Below, piece by piece: positions 1 to 8,654 of a stretch of DNA of 64,000 bases; the first letter of the stretch is position 1, and each line of letters starts with the position of its first letter. Source of the stretch: Acinetobacter lwoffii (lineage in GTDB: Bacteria > Pseudomonadota > Gammaproteobacteria > Pseudomonadales > Moraxellaceae); assembly GCF_015602705.1 (NCBI RefSeq), contig NZ_CP059081.1, positions 1,993,702 to 2,057,701 on the forward strand. The letters are read 5' to 3'. Below the pieces are notes generated by a model. That model ran no database searches. It had not been told where the DNA came from and saw only the letters and a list, made by a program, of their open reading frames with translations. The position numbers were made by a program, and so were the translations under genes.

Positions 1-699
1 CAGGGTGCATCACCTGTACGTAGTTTTGCCCGGTCTTTAGTGTCGAAACGTCCTGGTGTGATTGCTGAAATAAAAAAAGCTTCGCCATCCAAGGGCATTA
101 TTCGCGAGAATTTTAACCCTGCGGAAATTGCGGCACAGTATCAGGATGCAGGTGCAGCCTGTTTATCGGTGCTGACCGATGTAGACTTTTTCCAGGGTCA
201 TGATGACAATATTCAGATTGCCCGTTCACATTGCGACCTGCCTGCGCTGCGTAAAGACTTTCTGATTGACCCTTATGGGGTCATTGAAGCACGTGCTCTG
301 CATGCAGACTGTATCTTGCTGATTGTAGCTTGCCTGTCTGACCAGCAGTTAGAAGAAATGTCCAAAACTGCATTTGAACATCATCTGGATGTACTGGTTG
401 AAGTTCATGATGAAGAAGAACTATCACGTGCTTTAAAGCTTTCTGATCGTTGTCTGCTTGGCGTGAATAACCGTAATTTAAAAACCTTTGATGTCGATTT
501 AAACACATCATTACGTTTGAAAAAATTACTGGACCCTTCACGCCTGCTGGTGACTGAAAGTGGTATTGCCACACCTGCGGATGTTGCGATGATGCAGAAA
601 AATGATATTCACGCCTTTCTGGTCGGCGAAAGCTTCATGAAACAACCACGTCCGGATCATGCTTTCCGCGATCTGTTTGGTGAGCCTGAAGCGGTTTAA
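1..699 (+). CDS. trpC: Indole-3-glycerol-phosphate synthase, 5' end outside window
   Basis: Converts carboxyphenylamino-deoxyribulose phosphate to indole-3-glycerol phosphate in cytoplasmic tryptophan synthesis. The visible part shows the family signatures [12 protein letters not shown] (catalytic Lys segment), [21 protein letters not shown] and TESGI in the expected order along the TIM barrel. The reading frame is open from base 1 and the codons before the first GTG (base 40) still read as TrpC ([12 protein letters not shown]). The gene is therefore truncated by the window edge, and the GTG is not its start. It ends at a TAA followed 25 bases later by a strong terminator, so it is probably the last gene of its operon. 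Only the N-terminal part is missing. Confidence 0.95.
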   Translation, partial: QGASPVRSFARSLVSKRPGVIAEIKKASPSKGIIRENFNPAEIAAQYQDAGAACLSVLTDVDFFQGHDDNIQIARSHCDLPALRKDFLIDPYGVIEARALHADCILLIVACLSDQQLEEMSKTAFEHHLDVLVEVHDEEELSRALKLSDRCLLGVNNRNLKTFDVDLNTSLRLKKLLDPSRLLVTESGIATPADVAMMQKNDIHAFLVGESFMKQPRPDHAFRDLFGEPEAV

Positions 700-723
700 A
701 ATGTAAATGCTCACCTAAGCATT

Positions 724-755
724 AAAAAAGCCCAATCTCAGGATTGGGCTTTTTT
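724..755 (+). terminator. Rho-independent terminator after trpC
   Basis: A perfect stem (GCCCAATC / GATTGGGC) with a TCAG loop is flanked by an A-run and followed by TTTTTT. It closes the trpC transcription unit. Confidence 0.9.
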
Positions 756-896
756 ATTTTCAATATTGAAAAGTAGATCATAGATTCTCGAGCGTATTTA
801 AAATCCTCAGCAATGTCATGAACGCAATTCAGTTCTCCTTTGTCTATTTTCAGACTATAATTCTTGTAAATTCCGCATCTCCCTTGTTTTTACATT

Positions 897-1580
897 ATGA
901 GTAAACACGATTCTTCATTATCTAAAGATCAGTACAACCTGCTGAAATCTTTTAAGAAGCAAATTACACAGCCGCAAACGCCTGCGGTCGTTGCTGCACC
1001 TGTTGAAAAGACTGTCGAGCAAGAAGCGTTAGAAGAACTGGAATTATTCCGCAAGCAAATGCAGGGCGTACAAAAAATTGAATCGGGAAATACGGTTCAA
1101 CTGGACAAACCACGCAAGAAAAAGCCGGATGCACAAATCTTGGCAAAGCGTGCAGCGGCTACTGGCCCGCTGGAAACAGAGGCAATGGCTTTATCAGATA
1201 CTCAGGCCATGCTCAATCCTGTCGGCAGTCAGGCCAACTTGAGCTATCGCATCGCCACCTTGCAGCATAAAGTGTTTGAAGACTTGAAAGCCGGTAACTT
1301 GCGCTGGTTTGAAGCTGTGGATCTGCATGGCTGTACCGTGGAAGAAGCGCGTCAAGCCGTGCTGCAGATTATCCAGATCGCCAAAGATGAAAACCAGAAC
1401 GTGATTAAAATCGTACATGGTAAAGGTCCAGAAGCGATTTTAAAAACCTATGTCAACGGCTGGCTGCGTCAGCATCGCGATGTTTTGGCTTTTGTCAGTG
1501 CACCTGAAAAGCAAGGTGGTACCGGTGCGGTATTGGTTCTGCTCAAACGTGCAGAAAAGAATCCAAAGTTCAAACAGTAA
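897..1580 (+). CDS. Smr-domain protein (YdaL/SmrA-like nuclease family)
   Basis: This 227-residue cytoplasmic protein has a variable, charged N-terminal half (residues 1-115) and a C-terminal Smr domain. The domain shows VDLHGCTVEEAR (about residue 141), IVHGKGPEAILK (about 173) and the closing strand TGAVLVLLKR. Smr domains (the MutS2 C-terminal module) nick DNA or cleave RNA in characterised members; the substrate here is unknown. No Shine-Dalgarno sequence is obvious before the ATG. Its length fits stand-alone proteobacterial Smr proteins. The family call is firm; the cellular role is not. Confidence 0.85.
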   Translation: MSKHDSSLSKDQYNLLKSFKKQITQPQTPAVVAAPVEKTVEQEALEELELFRKQMQGVQKIESGNTVQLDKPRKKKPDAQILAKRAAATGPLETEAMALSDTQAMLNPVGSQANLSYRIATLQHKVFEDLKAGNLRWFEAVDLHGCTVEEARQAVLQIIQIAKDENQNVIKIVHGKGPEAILKTYVNGWLRQHRDVLAFVSAPEKQGGTGAVLVLLKRAEKNPKFKQ

Positions 1581-1601
1581 ACGGTTTTAGCCTCAAAACA
1601 A

Positions 1602-1631
1602 GGCATTGTAAAAGTTTTCTGCTACAATGCC
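1602..1631. promoter_or_regulatory. Perfect 9-bp inverted repeat upstream of folE
   Basis: GGCATTGTA and TACAATGCC are separated by 12 bases. The stem can be extended outward by ACAA/TTGT with a 4-base bulge. There is no T-run behind it, so it is not a standard terminator. It lies 36 bases before the folE start and could be an operator or an RNA hairpin in the folE leader. Confidence 0.45.
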
Positions 1632-1667
1632 GTCCTTGTTCATTCTCAGTTTAAGTGAATACGTCAT

Positions 1668-2222
1668 ATGACTATGCAGCAATCCTACGCAAACATTCTT
1701 ACTGCCGTTGGCGAAGATCTAAATCGCCCTGGTCTCAAAGATACGCCTGTGCGCGCTGCGAAAGCATTTTCATATTTAACCTCGGGTTATAGCCAGACAC
1801 TTGAAGAAGTGACCAACAAGGCGGTCTTCCCTTCCGATAACCGTGAAATGGTACTGGTCAAAAACATCGAATTTTATTCGCTATGTGAGCATCACTTATT
1901 GCCATTTTATGGCCGCGTACATATCGCCTATTTGCCAGAAGGTCATGTTTTAGGCCTGTCTAAATTTGCCCGTATTACTGAAATGTTTGCACGCCGTTTG
2001 CAGATTCAGGAAAATCTGACTCAGCAAATTGCAGAAGCAGTGGCTGAAGTCACCAAAGCACGCGGTGTTGCAGTAATGATTGATTCTGCACACATGTGCA
2101 TGATGATGCGCGGTGTAGGCAAGCAGGAATCAACCACACGTACGGTATCATTTATTGGTGATTTTAAAACCGACAAAGAAACACGTCGTGAATTTTTAAG
2201 TGCGGTTCCAGAAAGCTATTAA
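1668..2222 (+). CDS. folE: GTP cyclohydrolase I
   Basis: Catalyses the first step of tetrahydrofolate synthesis, GTP to 7,8-dihydroneopterin triphosphate, as a cytoplasmic decamer. Zinc ligands are visible: C73 in LCEHHLLPF and C144 in AHMCMMMRG, with H75/H76 and H142 beside them. Other family segments are GLSKFARI and the C-terminal [10 protein letters not shown]. At 184 residues it is the short, single-domain type. A second in-frame ATG lies two codons in (MTMQQS), so the start is uncertain by two residues. A strong inverted repeat sits just upstream and a terminator follows, so it is probably transcribed alone. Confidence 0.95.
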   Translation: MTMQQSYANILTAVGEDLNRPGLKDTPVRAAKAFSYLTSGYSQTLEEVTNKAVFPSDNREMVLVKNIEFYSLCEHHLLPFYGRVHIAYLPEGHVLGLSKFARITEMFARRLQIQENLTQQIAEAVAEVTKARGVAVMIDSAHMCMMMRGVGKQESTTRTVSFIGDFKTDKETRREFLSAVPESY

Positions 2223-2253
2223 TTATTAAAGCTTAAAAATAAGTTACTCAAAG

Positions 2254-2276
2254 CCTCGATCATTCGGGGTTTTTTG
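2254..2276 (+). terminator. Terminator after folE
   Basis: A short stem CCTCGA / TCGGGG (one G-T pair) is followed by a run of T. It fits a Rho-independent terminator for folE. Confidence 0.75.
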
Positions 2277-2545
2277 CTTTTAAAGGAAGAGGATATCAAT
2301 ACTTAATTCAAAAGCTCACTTGCTATAAATGACATCTGGTAACAGGGTTTAAAGACCTGTCCCAAAACTTGCTATATTTTAGTCTGGAACTCGAACAATT
2401 CCTGCTTGTGTTTGCAACAAGCCTACACTTGGATACACGATAAAGTTTTAATCCTGCCGCTCTCCCATTAAAGTAATTTGAAGTTGATATACAGCAAAGC
2501 GCTTTATATCTTTCTGATTGATTTTTAATGATAAGGAAAGTAACC
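2277..2545. other. Intergenic region without a recognisable gene
   Basis: About 270 bases between the folE terminator and the Lys/Ser-rich gene. I see no RNA gene or conserved ORF. The long opposite-strand ORF overlapping it is the Leu/Phe-rich shadow of the AAA/AGC-rich gene downstream. It probably only holds the promoter of that gene. Confidence 0.4.
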
Positions 2546-2980
2546 ATGGCGAATAGTAAAAATAACCAGGCGAAAGACAGCAAAAAATCAGCAAAAACTG
2601 CTAAAAAGACCCAAGATGAGAAACTGAAAAAGTCGAATAAGAGTAGTGACAAAGACAGTGATCGCAAAGTCACTAAAAAAGCGGCGAGCAGTAAATCTAA
2701 AGCGGCATCTTCTAAGAAAGACAATGCCAGCAAAGATGAAAAAGTGAAGGCGAAGAAAAATTCGAGCTCAAAAGCCAGTGATAAAGCGAAAGACCAAAAG
2801 ACCTCTTCCGCGAAAAAACCGGCTAAAGCGAAAAGCAGCAACAAGAGTAAAGACGACACTAAAGTGAAAAAGTCTTCTTCAAAAAAATCGGCGCCTGCTA
2901 AAAAGCAGTCGAGTAGCTCCTCTAAGAGCAAGTCAACCAAGGCTAAAACCTCGAAGACCAGTTCAAAAAAATCGAAGTAA
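2546..2980 (+). CDS. Lys/Ser/Ala-rich basic low-complexity protein (histone H1-like)
   Basis: This 144-residue protein is composed almost only of Lys, Ser, Ala, Asp and Thr, with repeated SKSKA, KKSS and AKK units. It resembles AlgP or histone H1-like tails in composition. It has no signal peptide, membrane segment or folded domain, and very few aromatic residues. The start is placed at ATG 2546 because AAGGAAAG lies 6-7 bases upstream; the earlier in-frame ATG (2528) would place that ribosome site inside the gene. A terminator follows at once. DNA or RNA binding through charge is an inference. Low-complexity composition makes homology calls unreliable. Confidence 0.75.
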   Translation: MANSKNNQAKDSKKSAKTAKKTQDEKLKKSNKSSDKDSDRKVTKKAASSKSKAASSKKDNASKDEKVKAKKNSSSKASDKAKDQKTSSAKKPAKAKSSNKSKDDTKVKKSSSKKSAPAKKQSSSSSKSKSTKAKTSKTSSKKSK

Positions 2981-2984
2981 AATG

Positions 2985-3016
2985 AAAGCCCCTAGCTCTA
3001 AATGACAGGGGCTTTT
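2985..3016 (+). terminator. Terminator after the Lys/Ser-rich gene
   Basis: The stem AAAGCCCCT / AGGGGCTTT with a 14-base loop runs into TTTT, five bases after the stop codon. Confidence 0.8.
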
Positions 3017-3094
3017 CTGTATCCTGCCCCTTTATTTTTATAATTTGTATTAGCTGAAATATTGAGCAATTTTAAATTTCAGAAAAGGCCGAAT

Positions 3095-3655
3095 ATGAAG
3101 CCATCTGCCAAAGTAGCGCCACCAAAACGTCCGTCACGTGTAGTTTCGAATAGTTTTGATTATTCTCTGGACTTTGCAAAGGTTAATTTCCGCAAACGAC
3201 CGGAGCTCTACCGGATTGGCCGTGGTGAACAAGGTGTATTACTGGTTGAGCCTTATAAATCAGAAATCCTGCCGCACTGGCGCTTTGCAGATGAAGAAAA
3301 AGCACAAGCCAGTAGCGAGAAAATCTATCAGCTTTTTCTAGACTATTTAAAGCAAGAAGATTTTATCGGTGCGGACATGGCACGCAAGTTTTTACAGATG
3401 GGTTTCACCCGTGCCCGACGTTATGCCAATCATAAAGGTGGCAAAAAATACGATGGCCCGGTTCCGGAGGATAAAAAAGGCTTGAGTGGTGCACATGGTC
3501 GTTCCGAGCTGCCACGTAATCATGAAGATCCGGTTAAAGCCGCTGCTGCCAAAATCTTTAAACAGAAATGGGATGAAGCTAAAAATCATCCCAAATATCT
3601 TCAGCAAAAACAGAAATTTAAGGAATTTATAGAGCAGCAGTCTGCAACTGGATAA
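3095..3655 (+). CDS. DUF4385 family protein
   Basis: Cytoplasmic protein of 186 residues matching the DUF4385 pattern as I remember it: DYSLDFAKVNFRKRPELYRI near the N-terminus, EPYKSEILPHWRF, then MARKFLQMGFTRARRYANHK and HGRSELPRN, with a charged C-terminus. The function of this family is unknown. I chose ATG 3095 because AAAAGG stands 7 bases before it; an upstream TTG (3062) would add 11 residues without a ribosome site. It converges with the diguanylate cyclase gene, with only 11 bases between the two stops and no terminator in between. Confidence 0.8.
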   Translation: MKPSAKVAPPKRPSRVVSNSFDYSLDFAKVNFRKRPELYRIGRGEQGVLLVEPYKSEILPHWRFADEEKAQASSEKIYQLFLDYLKQEDFIGADMARKFLQMGFTRARRYANHKGGKKYDGPVPEDKKGLSGAHGRSELPRNHEDPVKAAAAKIFKQKWDEAKNHPKYLQQKQKFKEFIEQQSATG

Positions 3656-3666
3656 AAACCTTTCAT

Positions 3667-5064
3667 TTAAACTGAGAGTGGCTGTGCGACTGGGTTCAGG
3701 GACTGATGAGTCATATAGACTCTGTTACGCCCGTTGTTCTTGGCCATATACAAGGCAGAATCTGCCGCATTCAGGAAGCGCTGATAATCCGGATGTCCAT
3801 CATAAAGCACACAACCAATACTGACCGTAAATTTAAACTGCTGACCTTGTGCCGAATTAATCATGCCATTTTCAATATATTTACGAATACTTTCGGCGAT
3901 ATTGAGGGCACGTTTCTCATCAGTATCCACCAGTAATAGCAAAAACTCTTCGCCGCCGACCCGGAAAGCATAATCACTGCCCTGACTGTATTTTTGCAAT
4001 GCTTCGGCCAGAAATTTCAAGGCCAGATCACCTGCTGCATGTCCAAATTTGTCATTAATACTTTTGAAATAGTCGGCATCAATGGCAAGTAAAGACAAAG
4101 GCGTATGATTCTTGCGGGAAAAAGTGATTTCACGTGAAATAATCGTATTCAAATAACGACGATTCAATAACTGGGTCAATGAATCATTACCGGATTCAAT
4201 ATATTCGGCCACCTGAAATAACTGGTCCACCAGCAGCTGAATTTCGCGGTTTAAGTCACGGATCTGCTGGATCAGTCCCAGCATATTGTTTTTGTCCGTA
4301 CAGTCCATGATCTCTTGATTAAGTTCATCGACTTGATAAATTCGTTCAATGATTAAATCGACCTGGTCAGAACCGGTAAAAGCATAAGAGGCTTTATGGA
4401 TAAACCATAAACCAAACTCCGACTTGGACAGCATCGAATGATTCAATTTCTCATGCTCAGAAAAGACCTTGAACATGAGCTCATTTTCCCAGTCCAGCAA
4501 TGAGCTGCGCTGTTTATCTTTTTGTACGGCCACATCCTGCATCGCTGAAAAAACACGATAACTGTGTTTAATTTCCTGATTCATGGCTGTTTTGGCTTCA
4601 TAAGATCGGCACATGACTTCTGTGGCAAATCCCATGATTTGGACAATATAACTGCAGGTGGTCAACATACTGTGGTGAGGATTCTCATCCAGCAGTTCAA
4701 ACATTTTACGCTCAATTTCACGCACACCGCGCATGATCAGCCAAGACGGAATTCCGACACGCGCATGCACATGCCCCACCATCGCCTGTTTCTGCACGGC
4801 ATCGGCATAGCGTTTATTAATTCCCACACTAAAGCTTTCAAGTAGCCAAGCATTTAAAGTGTCGCGCAAGCGCTGTTGAATCAAGTCATCGGAAAAGAAT
4901 TCTGCAGATTCCTTTTCAATGAGCATGTTTTTATAGAATTCTTCCACCAGAATCAGGGAATGATCTTGAATAAAGTGAAAGGCATGCAATAAGTCATCAG
5001 ATGAATAATTTTGACAGATCTGTTCCCATTGCTCGGCCAGTCTTGCCATGCATTCATTATTCAT
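3667..5064 (-). CDS. Globin-coupled diguanylate cyclase (DosC-like)
   Basis: A 465-residue predicted cytoplasmic c-di-GMP synthase. Residues 1-150 match the globin-coupled sensor fold: FYKNML with a candidate distal Tyr44, a WLLESF segment, and VGHVHARVGIP, where His100 is the likely proximal haem ligand. A linker helix region (150-300) follows, then a C-terminal GGDEF domain with RVGGEEF as the active signature and the usual FKSINDKFGHAAGD segment. The same layout in E. coli DosC senses oxygen. I start at ATG 5064, preceded by GGGGAAC; an upstream GTG (5097) has no ribosome site. No c-di-GMP phosphodiesterase partner lies next to it, unlike dosC-dosP. Haem binding is inferred from motif positions. 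Confidence 0.85.
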   Translation of the reverse strand: MNNECMARLAEQWEQICQNYSSDDLLHAFHFIQDHSLILVEEFYKNMLIEKESAEFFSDDLIQQRLRDTLNAWLLESFSVGINKRYADAVQKQAMVGHVHARVGIPSWLIMRGVREIERKMFELLDENPHHSMLTTCSYIVQIMGFATEVMCRSYEAKTAMNQEIKHSYRVFSAMQDVAVQKDKQRSSLLDWENELMFKVFSEHEKLNHSMLSKSEFGLWFIHKASYAFTGSDQVDLIIERIYQVDELNQEIMDCTDKNNMLGLIQQIRDLNREIQLLVDQLFQVAEYIESGNDSLTQLLNRRYLNTIISREITFSRKNHTPLSLLAIDADYFKSINDKFGHAAGDLALKFLAEALQKYSQGSDYAFRVGGEEFLLLLVDTDEKRALNIAESIRKYIENGMINSAQGQQFKFTVSIGCVLYDGHPDYQRFLNAADSALYMAKNNGRNRVYMTHQSLNPVAQPLSV

Positions 5065-5262
5065 ACTGTCTGTTCCCCAAAACCTTGCAATTCGCACTCA
5101 CATTATGTGACAAATATAACAAATATCAGGTATTTTTCCTAAAATATCGACCAGATTATTTGTACCCAACCTAGCCAATTTTTTTATACAAGGGAAAACC
5201 GAACAGCAGCCTCATGGATACACAGCACTTTATGAATAGTGTTAATCAGTTTTGACTCAATC

Positions 5263-7149
5263 TTAAAAATACCGGATCAAACCAAGAATCCATTGATCCC
5301 AGTCTTTGGCTTGTTGCTGCTGATATTCCCAAGACAGCCGAAGTGCATGTTGTGGATTGAATGCGTATTGGAGTTCAGTATTCAGTTTCAGCTGCCAGCG
5401 ATGCGAATCTTCCCAATAAGGCAGTTCCACCTGCACCAGACTGTTGATCTGATCGCTCCAGATATTCTGGCACCCCACAGTAGGGCCTGCACCTACCCGC
5501 CAGCCCTGATCCAGTACCTTGCCTGCCTGTAGCTGAGTTTGCATTTGTGCATAACATAGATATTCACGGCTGGCATTTGCCCAGCTATAACCGCCCTGAG
5601 TTTTTAAGCTAGCGACGCCATGTTGTTCATTTTCACTAAACTGGCCATGCGCATCCAGTGCCTCCTGTTTCCAGCCCAGATTAAAACCCCAAGATAATGG
5701 CGTATTAAATGGATTGACCGGATTATAGGAATTGACGGCAAATAGATCCAGATGTTCCAGCTTGAGTTCACTGTCACGATATTGCAAAGCCCCATCTAGA
5801 AACAGCAATTGTGTGCCGGTTCGAAAACCGCCTTGCGGATCAATAAGATCATGATAGGCCTGCCGATGTCCAAGCTGGACAAAAGATTCACCCTGAACCT
5901 GTCCGGCCTGAAGACTGATATTGCGTGCATGATGGCTTTGTACCGGATCTATTTTTGAACGTTCCGGTGCTTTACGCTGTTTCTCGACATTTAGCTGGCT
6001 TCTTAAGCCTAATAACTTGCGAAAACGTGGTTGAGCAAAAGATTCATCGACTTTTTGTCGAAGAAAGTCCAGATATAAATGATCATAGGCCATTTCCAGA
6101 ATTTTGGCCTGATCTTCTGCCGGATAAGGCTGCAAAATTGAAAGCATTACACCTGTTTCTGCATAAGCTAACTGATGCGCAGTTTTTGCCAGCGCTTTGC
6201 CATGCTGTCTGGATTGAGCCAGCAATTGAGTTTCAAGCGCTGGACGGTAAACTTTCTGTTTGATCAAACCCTGCTGTTCTACGACTTTCAGTGTTTCAAT
6301 CGGAATCGCAGTCGAATTAAACTGTTTCTGTAGATTTAACTCGGGACGTACCAGATCAAATAGCCCCAGCAGGCGATAAGCACAATTATCATTGATAAAA
6401 TAATAAGGGAAACTTACATTTTGCATTTCCCAGAGATGCTGTACCAAAAATCTGGTTTCTTGCGGGCTTAAGTTTAATTCATATTCCCACAAATCCCGGC
6501 TTTCAAAGTCACCATATTCTTTGACCTTGCGGTAATACGGCATCAGGGAATATTCACCCGGATATTGTCCGGTCAGCCCTTTCCAGGCAAAGGACCAGTT
6601 GTCATTGCCATCGACCGTCGCAGCATAGTTGACCGCATAAGAAATCAGATTGAGTTGTTGCTGGTCTTTAGGGTCCAGACGCAACAAGGTATGACCAAAC
6701 ATCGAGCTGGGATTACCCATAAAATCCGTGGCATAGATCAGGGTTGCCTGATAAGGCTTGACCTCGCCAATCCATTTATCCAAATCCGGGCAACTGACCG
6801 CAGGCAATTGTTGCTCGGAAATATTCAATTGCTGCATTAACCAGCTGCTGCGTGCAGGAAACTTACAGCGGACGGACTGATTCGGCTCTGCGCTCAGGAA
6901 TAAAGCCTGAATGTTATGCTGCATTTCTTTTTTTAGATCAGTTTTTCCCTGCTCTGCCAGGAAATAGCCCGAATAGTTAACCTCGCTATGACCTTGGGGA
7001 TTGGCATACATGAGACGTTGCCAGGTAGTGCTCTGATCCAGATGCTGAGTTTCGGCCTGAGCGATATAATGCTGGATGTCTGGATTAATTTCGCTAGAAA
7101 AACTTAAAGGGCTGAATGTCAGGCCCAACATGAAGAACGCATATTTCAT
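5263..7149 (-). CDS. DUF4105 (Lnb-type) envelope protein with C-terminal barrel-like region
   Basis: A 628-residue exported protein with signal peptide MKYAFFMLGLTFSPLSFSSE. The DUF4105/Lnb periplasmic domain spans roughly residues 100-300 and contains SMFGHTLLRLD and YYFINDNCAYRLL, the two best conserved blocks of the family. The GH and NC pair recalls permuted papain-like enzymes such as YiiX, but a catalytic role is inference. The last 200 residues are rich in alternating polar/hydrophobic segments with Gly and aromatics and end in LIRYF, which fits outer-membrane beta strands with a C-terminal Phe. It is followed by no clear terminator. The role is unknown; cell-envelope location is likely. 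Confidence 0.8.
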   Translation of the reverse strand: MKYAFFMLGLTFSPLSFSSEINPDIQHYIAQAETQHLDQSTTWQRLMYANPQGHSEVNYSGYFLAEQGKTDLKKEMQHNIQALFLSAEPNQSVRCKFPARSSWLMQQLNISEQQLPAVSCPDLDKWIGEVKPYQATLIYATDFMGNPSSMFGHTLLRLDPKDQQQLNLISYAVNYAATVDGNDNWSFAWKGLTGQYPGEYSLMPYYRKVKEYGDFESRDLWEYELNLSPQETRFLVQHLWEMQNVSFPYYFINDNCAYRLLGLFDLVRPELNLQKQFNSTAIPIETLKVVEQQGLIKQKVYRPALETQLLAQSRQHGKALAKTAHQLAYAETGVMLSILQPYPAEDQAKILEMAYDHLYLDFLRQKVDESFAQPRFRKLLGLRSQLNVEKQRKAPERSKIDPVQSHHARNISLQAGQVQGESFVQLGHRQAYHDLIDPQGGFRTGTQLLFLDGALQYRDSELKLEHLDLFAVNSYNPVNPFNTPLSWGFNLGWKQEALDAHGQFSENEQHGVASLKTQGGYSWANASREYLCYAQMQTQLQAGKVLDQGWRVGAGPTVGCQNIWSDQINSLVQVELPYWEDSHRWQLKLNTELQYAFNPQHALRLSWEYQQQQAKDWDQWILGLIRYF

Positions 7150-7187
7150 TCAGTTAACTTATTCTCATCAATTTCTTTTAGTCATAA

Positions 7188-7216
7188 GAAAACCCTGCCA
7201 GAACAGCAGGGTTTTT
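7188..7216 (-). terminator. Terminator after the DUF3015 gene
   Basis: The stem AAAACCCTGC / GCAGGGTTTT with a 7-base loop is followed by T on the minus strand. It separates the DUF3015 gene from the DUF4105 gene. Confidence 0.8.
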
Positions 7217-7226
7217 AGGGTGCGGA

Positions 7227-7697
7227 TCAGATGTAGGATTTCAATACTTCATCTTTGGCCATCACAGTTTGTAAGGTGCTTAAAACTTGTAATGTATTCT
7301 GGTTTTCTTCGGAATAAATTTCAGAGAAATTCTGCTTGGAAACGCTAAAGAAACGAGCTTTATCTTCAGATTTAATATTCAAAAGTTCAGCCAGAACATT
7401 CAGGCTTTCACCCTCTCCAACTGCCATATCACGCGCCAATGTTTCAGCGTTTTCATTGGTAAAGGTCACCACTTGAGCGGTTACGGTACCGCCCTGGCTA
7501 CAACCTAAAGTACCAAAAGTGATCCCGAGCCACTGATTCGTGAACAGAACGTTGGTCGTACCTGCAAAGAGTTTAGGAATAATACCAGACTGACCCGCCC
7601 ACACCTGGCTTCCGATACCACAACCGACATCTCGGTCAGCCATCGCCATGCTTGAACCAGTCGCCAATACCGCCGCCAGCATAATTTTTTTCAACAT
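7227..7697 (-). CDS. DUF3015 family exported protein
   Basis: A 156-residue periplasmic protein with signal peptide MLKKIMLAAVLATGSSMAMA. The mature part begins DRDVGCGIGSQVWAG and carries the family blocks NVLFTNQWLGITFGTLGCSQ, with two Cys that could pair. It ends in a helical region with LLNIKSEDKARFF. Its function is unknown. The start is ATG 7697, which has GGAG seven bases upstream; an ATG nine codons earlier lacks a ribosome site. It is transcribed alone from its own promoter region and ends at a strong terminator. Confidence 0.85.
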   Translation of the reverse strand: MLKKIMLAAVLATGSSMAMADRDVGCGIGSQVWAGQSGIIPKLFAGTTNVLFTNQWLGITFGTLGCSQGGTVTAQVVTFTNENAETLARDMAVGEGESLNVLAELLNIKSEDKARFFSVSKQNFSEIYSEENQNTLQVLSTLQTVMAKDEVLKSYI

Positions 7698-7840
7698 AGT
7701 TATTCTCCAATTATTCTCATGCAATCTTTGTTATTACTCTAATAATGTAATTTAAATTACATACTCAGCAGAGTAGCGACAAGTCAAGTTTGGCGCAATT
7801 GAAAAAATGTATGCTTTACATAAACATAACCTGATTGATT

Positions 7841-8644
7841 TTACTGTTCCTTGAGCGCCCAATCGCCTTGTGAATTACGCTGTCCCAAGATTTTCAGTAC
7901 TAACACCAGACTCAGCAATAACAACAAATACCAGGAGCCCAGTTTGCCCCATCCCACCATATGCCATTGCTCAATCTGGCTTGGATAGAGCCAGATCTGG
8001 TAAAAGGTACTGATGTTCTCGGCAATCCAGATAATAAACGCCAGAATCAGCAGTACGGGTAACATCGGCAACTGAAAAGTATGCCGATTCAGCTGAAAGC
8101 GAATTCTGGTTTTCCAGAACATCAGCACGCTCCAGACAAATAAAATCACCCGATAATCGGGAATAAAAAACTTGCTCATAAAGTTGATATAAGACAAGAC
8201 AGCCAATGTCAGCATATGGCTAAAACGCGGCAATTTTTCAAATGAAACCTGATATAGACGTAAAGAGCGCGCAAAAAAACTGCCGACCGCAGAATACATA
8301 AAACCGGCAAATAAAGGCACGGTCAGGATTTTAAATATTGCGGGTTGAGGGTAATGCCAGGAAGCAATTGCCGGATGGGTCAGGAAGATTTCCATCACCA
8401 TGGCCATGAGATGAAATAACGCAATCACTTTGGCTTCAGCCCAGGATTCCAGTTTGGTATAGAGCAATATCACCTGAATCAGCAAAGCAAAAAAAAGCAG
8501 ATAGTCATACCGGTAAAAACCAAAGAAGAGATCGCTGCCCATAGAAGCAGTCAGCGCAAAAGCGAGCAGGAGTAAAATCCCAAATAAGGCAGCCGAAGCT
8601 GCCTTATAAGTAAATTCAAACCCTGATTTGAATAGATCGATCAA
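7841..8644 (-). CDS. DUF817 family integral membrane protein
   Basis: A 267-residue polytopic inner-membrane protein with about eight hydrophobic helices. The DUF817 pattern is seen in ESWAEAKVIALFHLMAMVMEIFL-type text, HYPQPAIFKILTVPLFAGF and MYSAVGSFFARSLRLY. Its function is not known. The start is a TTG (8644) with AGGA eight bases upstream that overlaps the end of hemE, only 10 bases away, so the two are cotranscribed and probably translationally linked. A role connected with haem synthesis cannot be inferred from this alone. Confidence 0.85.
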   Translation of the reverse strand: MIDLFKSGFEFTYKAASAALFGILLLLAFALTASMGSDLFFGFYRYDYLLFFALLIQVILLYTKLESWAEAKVIALFHLMAMVMEIFLTHPAIASWHYPQPAIFKILTVPLFAGFMYSAVGSFFARSLRLYQVSFEKLPRFSHMLTLAVLSYINFMSKFFIPDYRVILFVWSVLMFWKTRIRFQLNRHTFQLPMLPVLLILAFIIWIAENISTFYQIWLYPSQIEQWHMVGWGKLGSWYLLLLLSLVLVLKILGQRNSQGDWALKEQ

Positions 8645-8654
8645 GGTTTACATC

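Noticed and set aside
2323..2940. Long minus-strand ORF rich in Leu and Phe
   Set aside because: It is the complement of AAA/AGC-rich codons of the Lys/Ser-rich gene, has no ribosome site and no domain.
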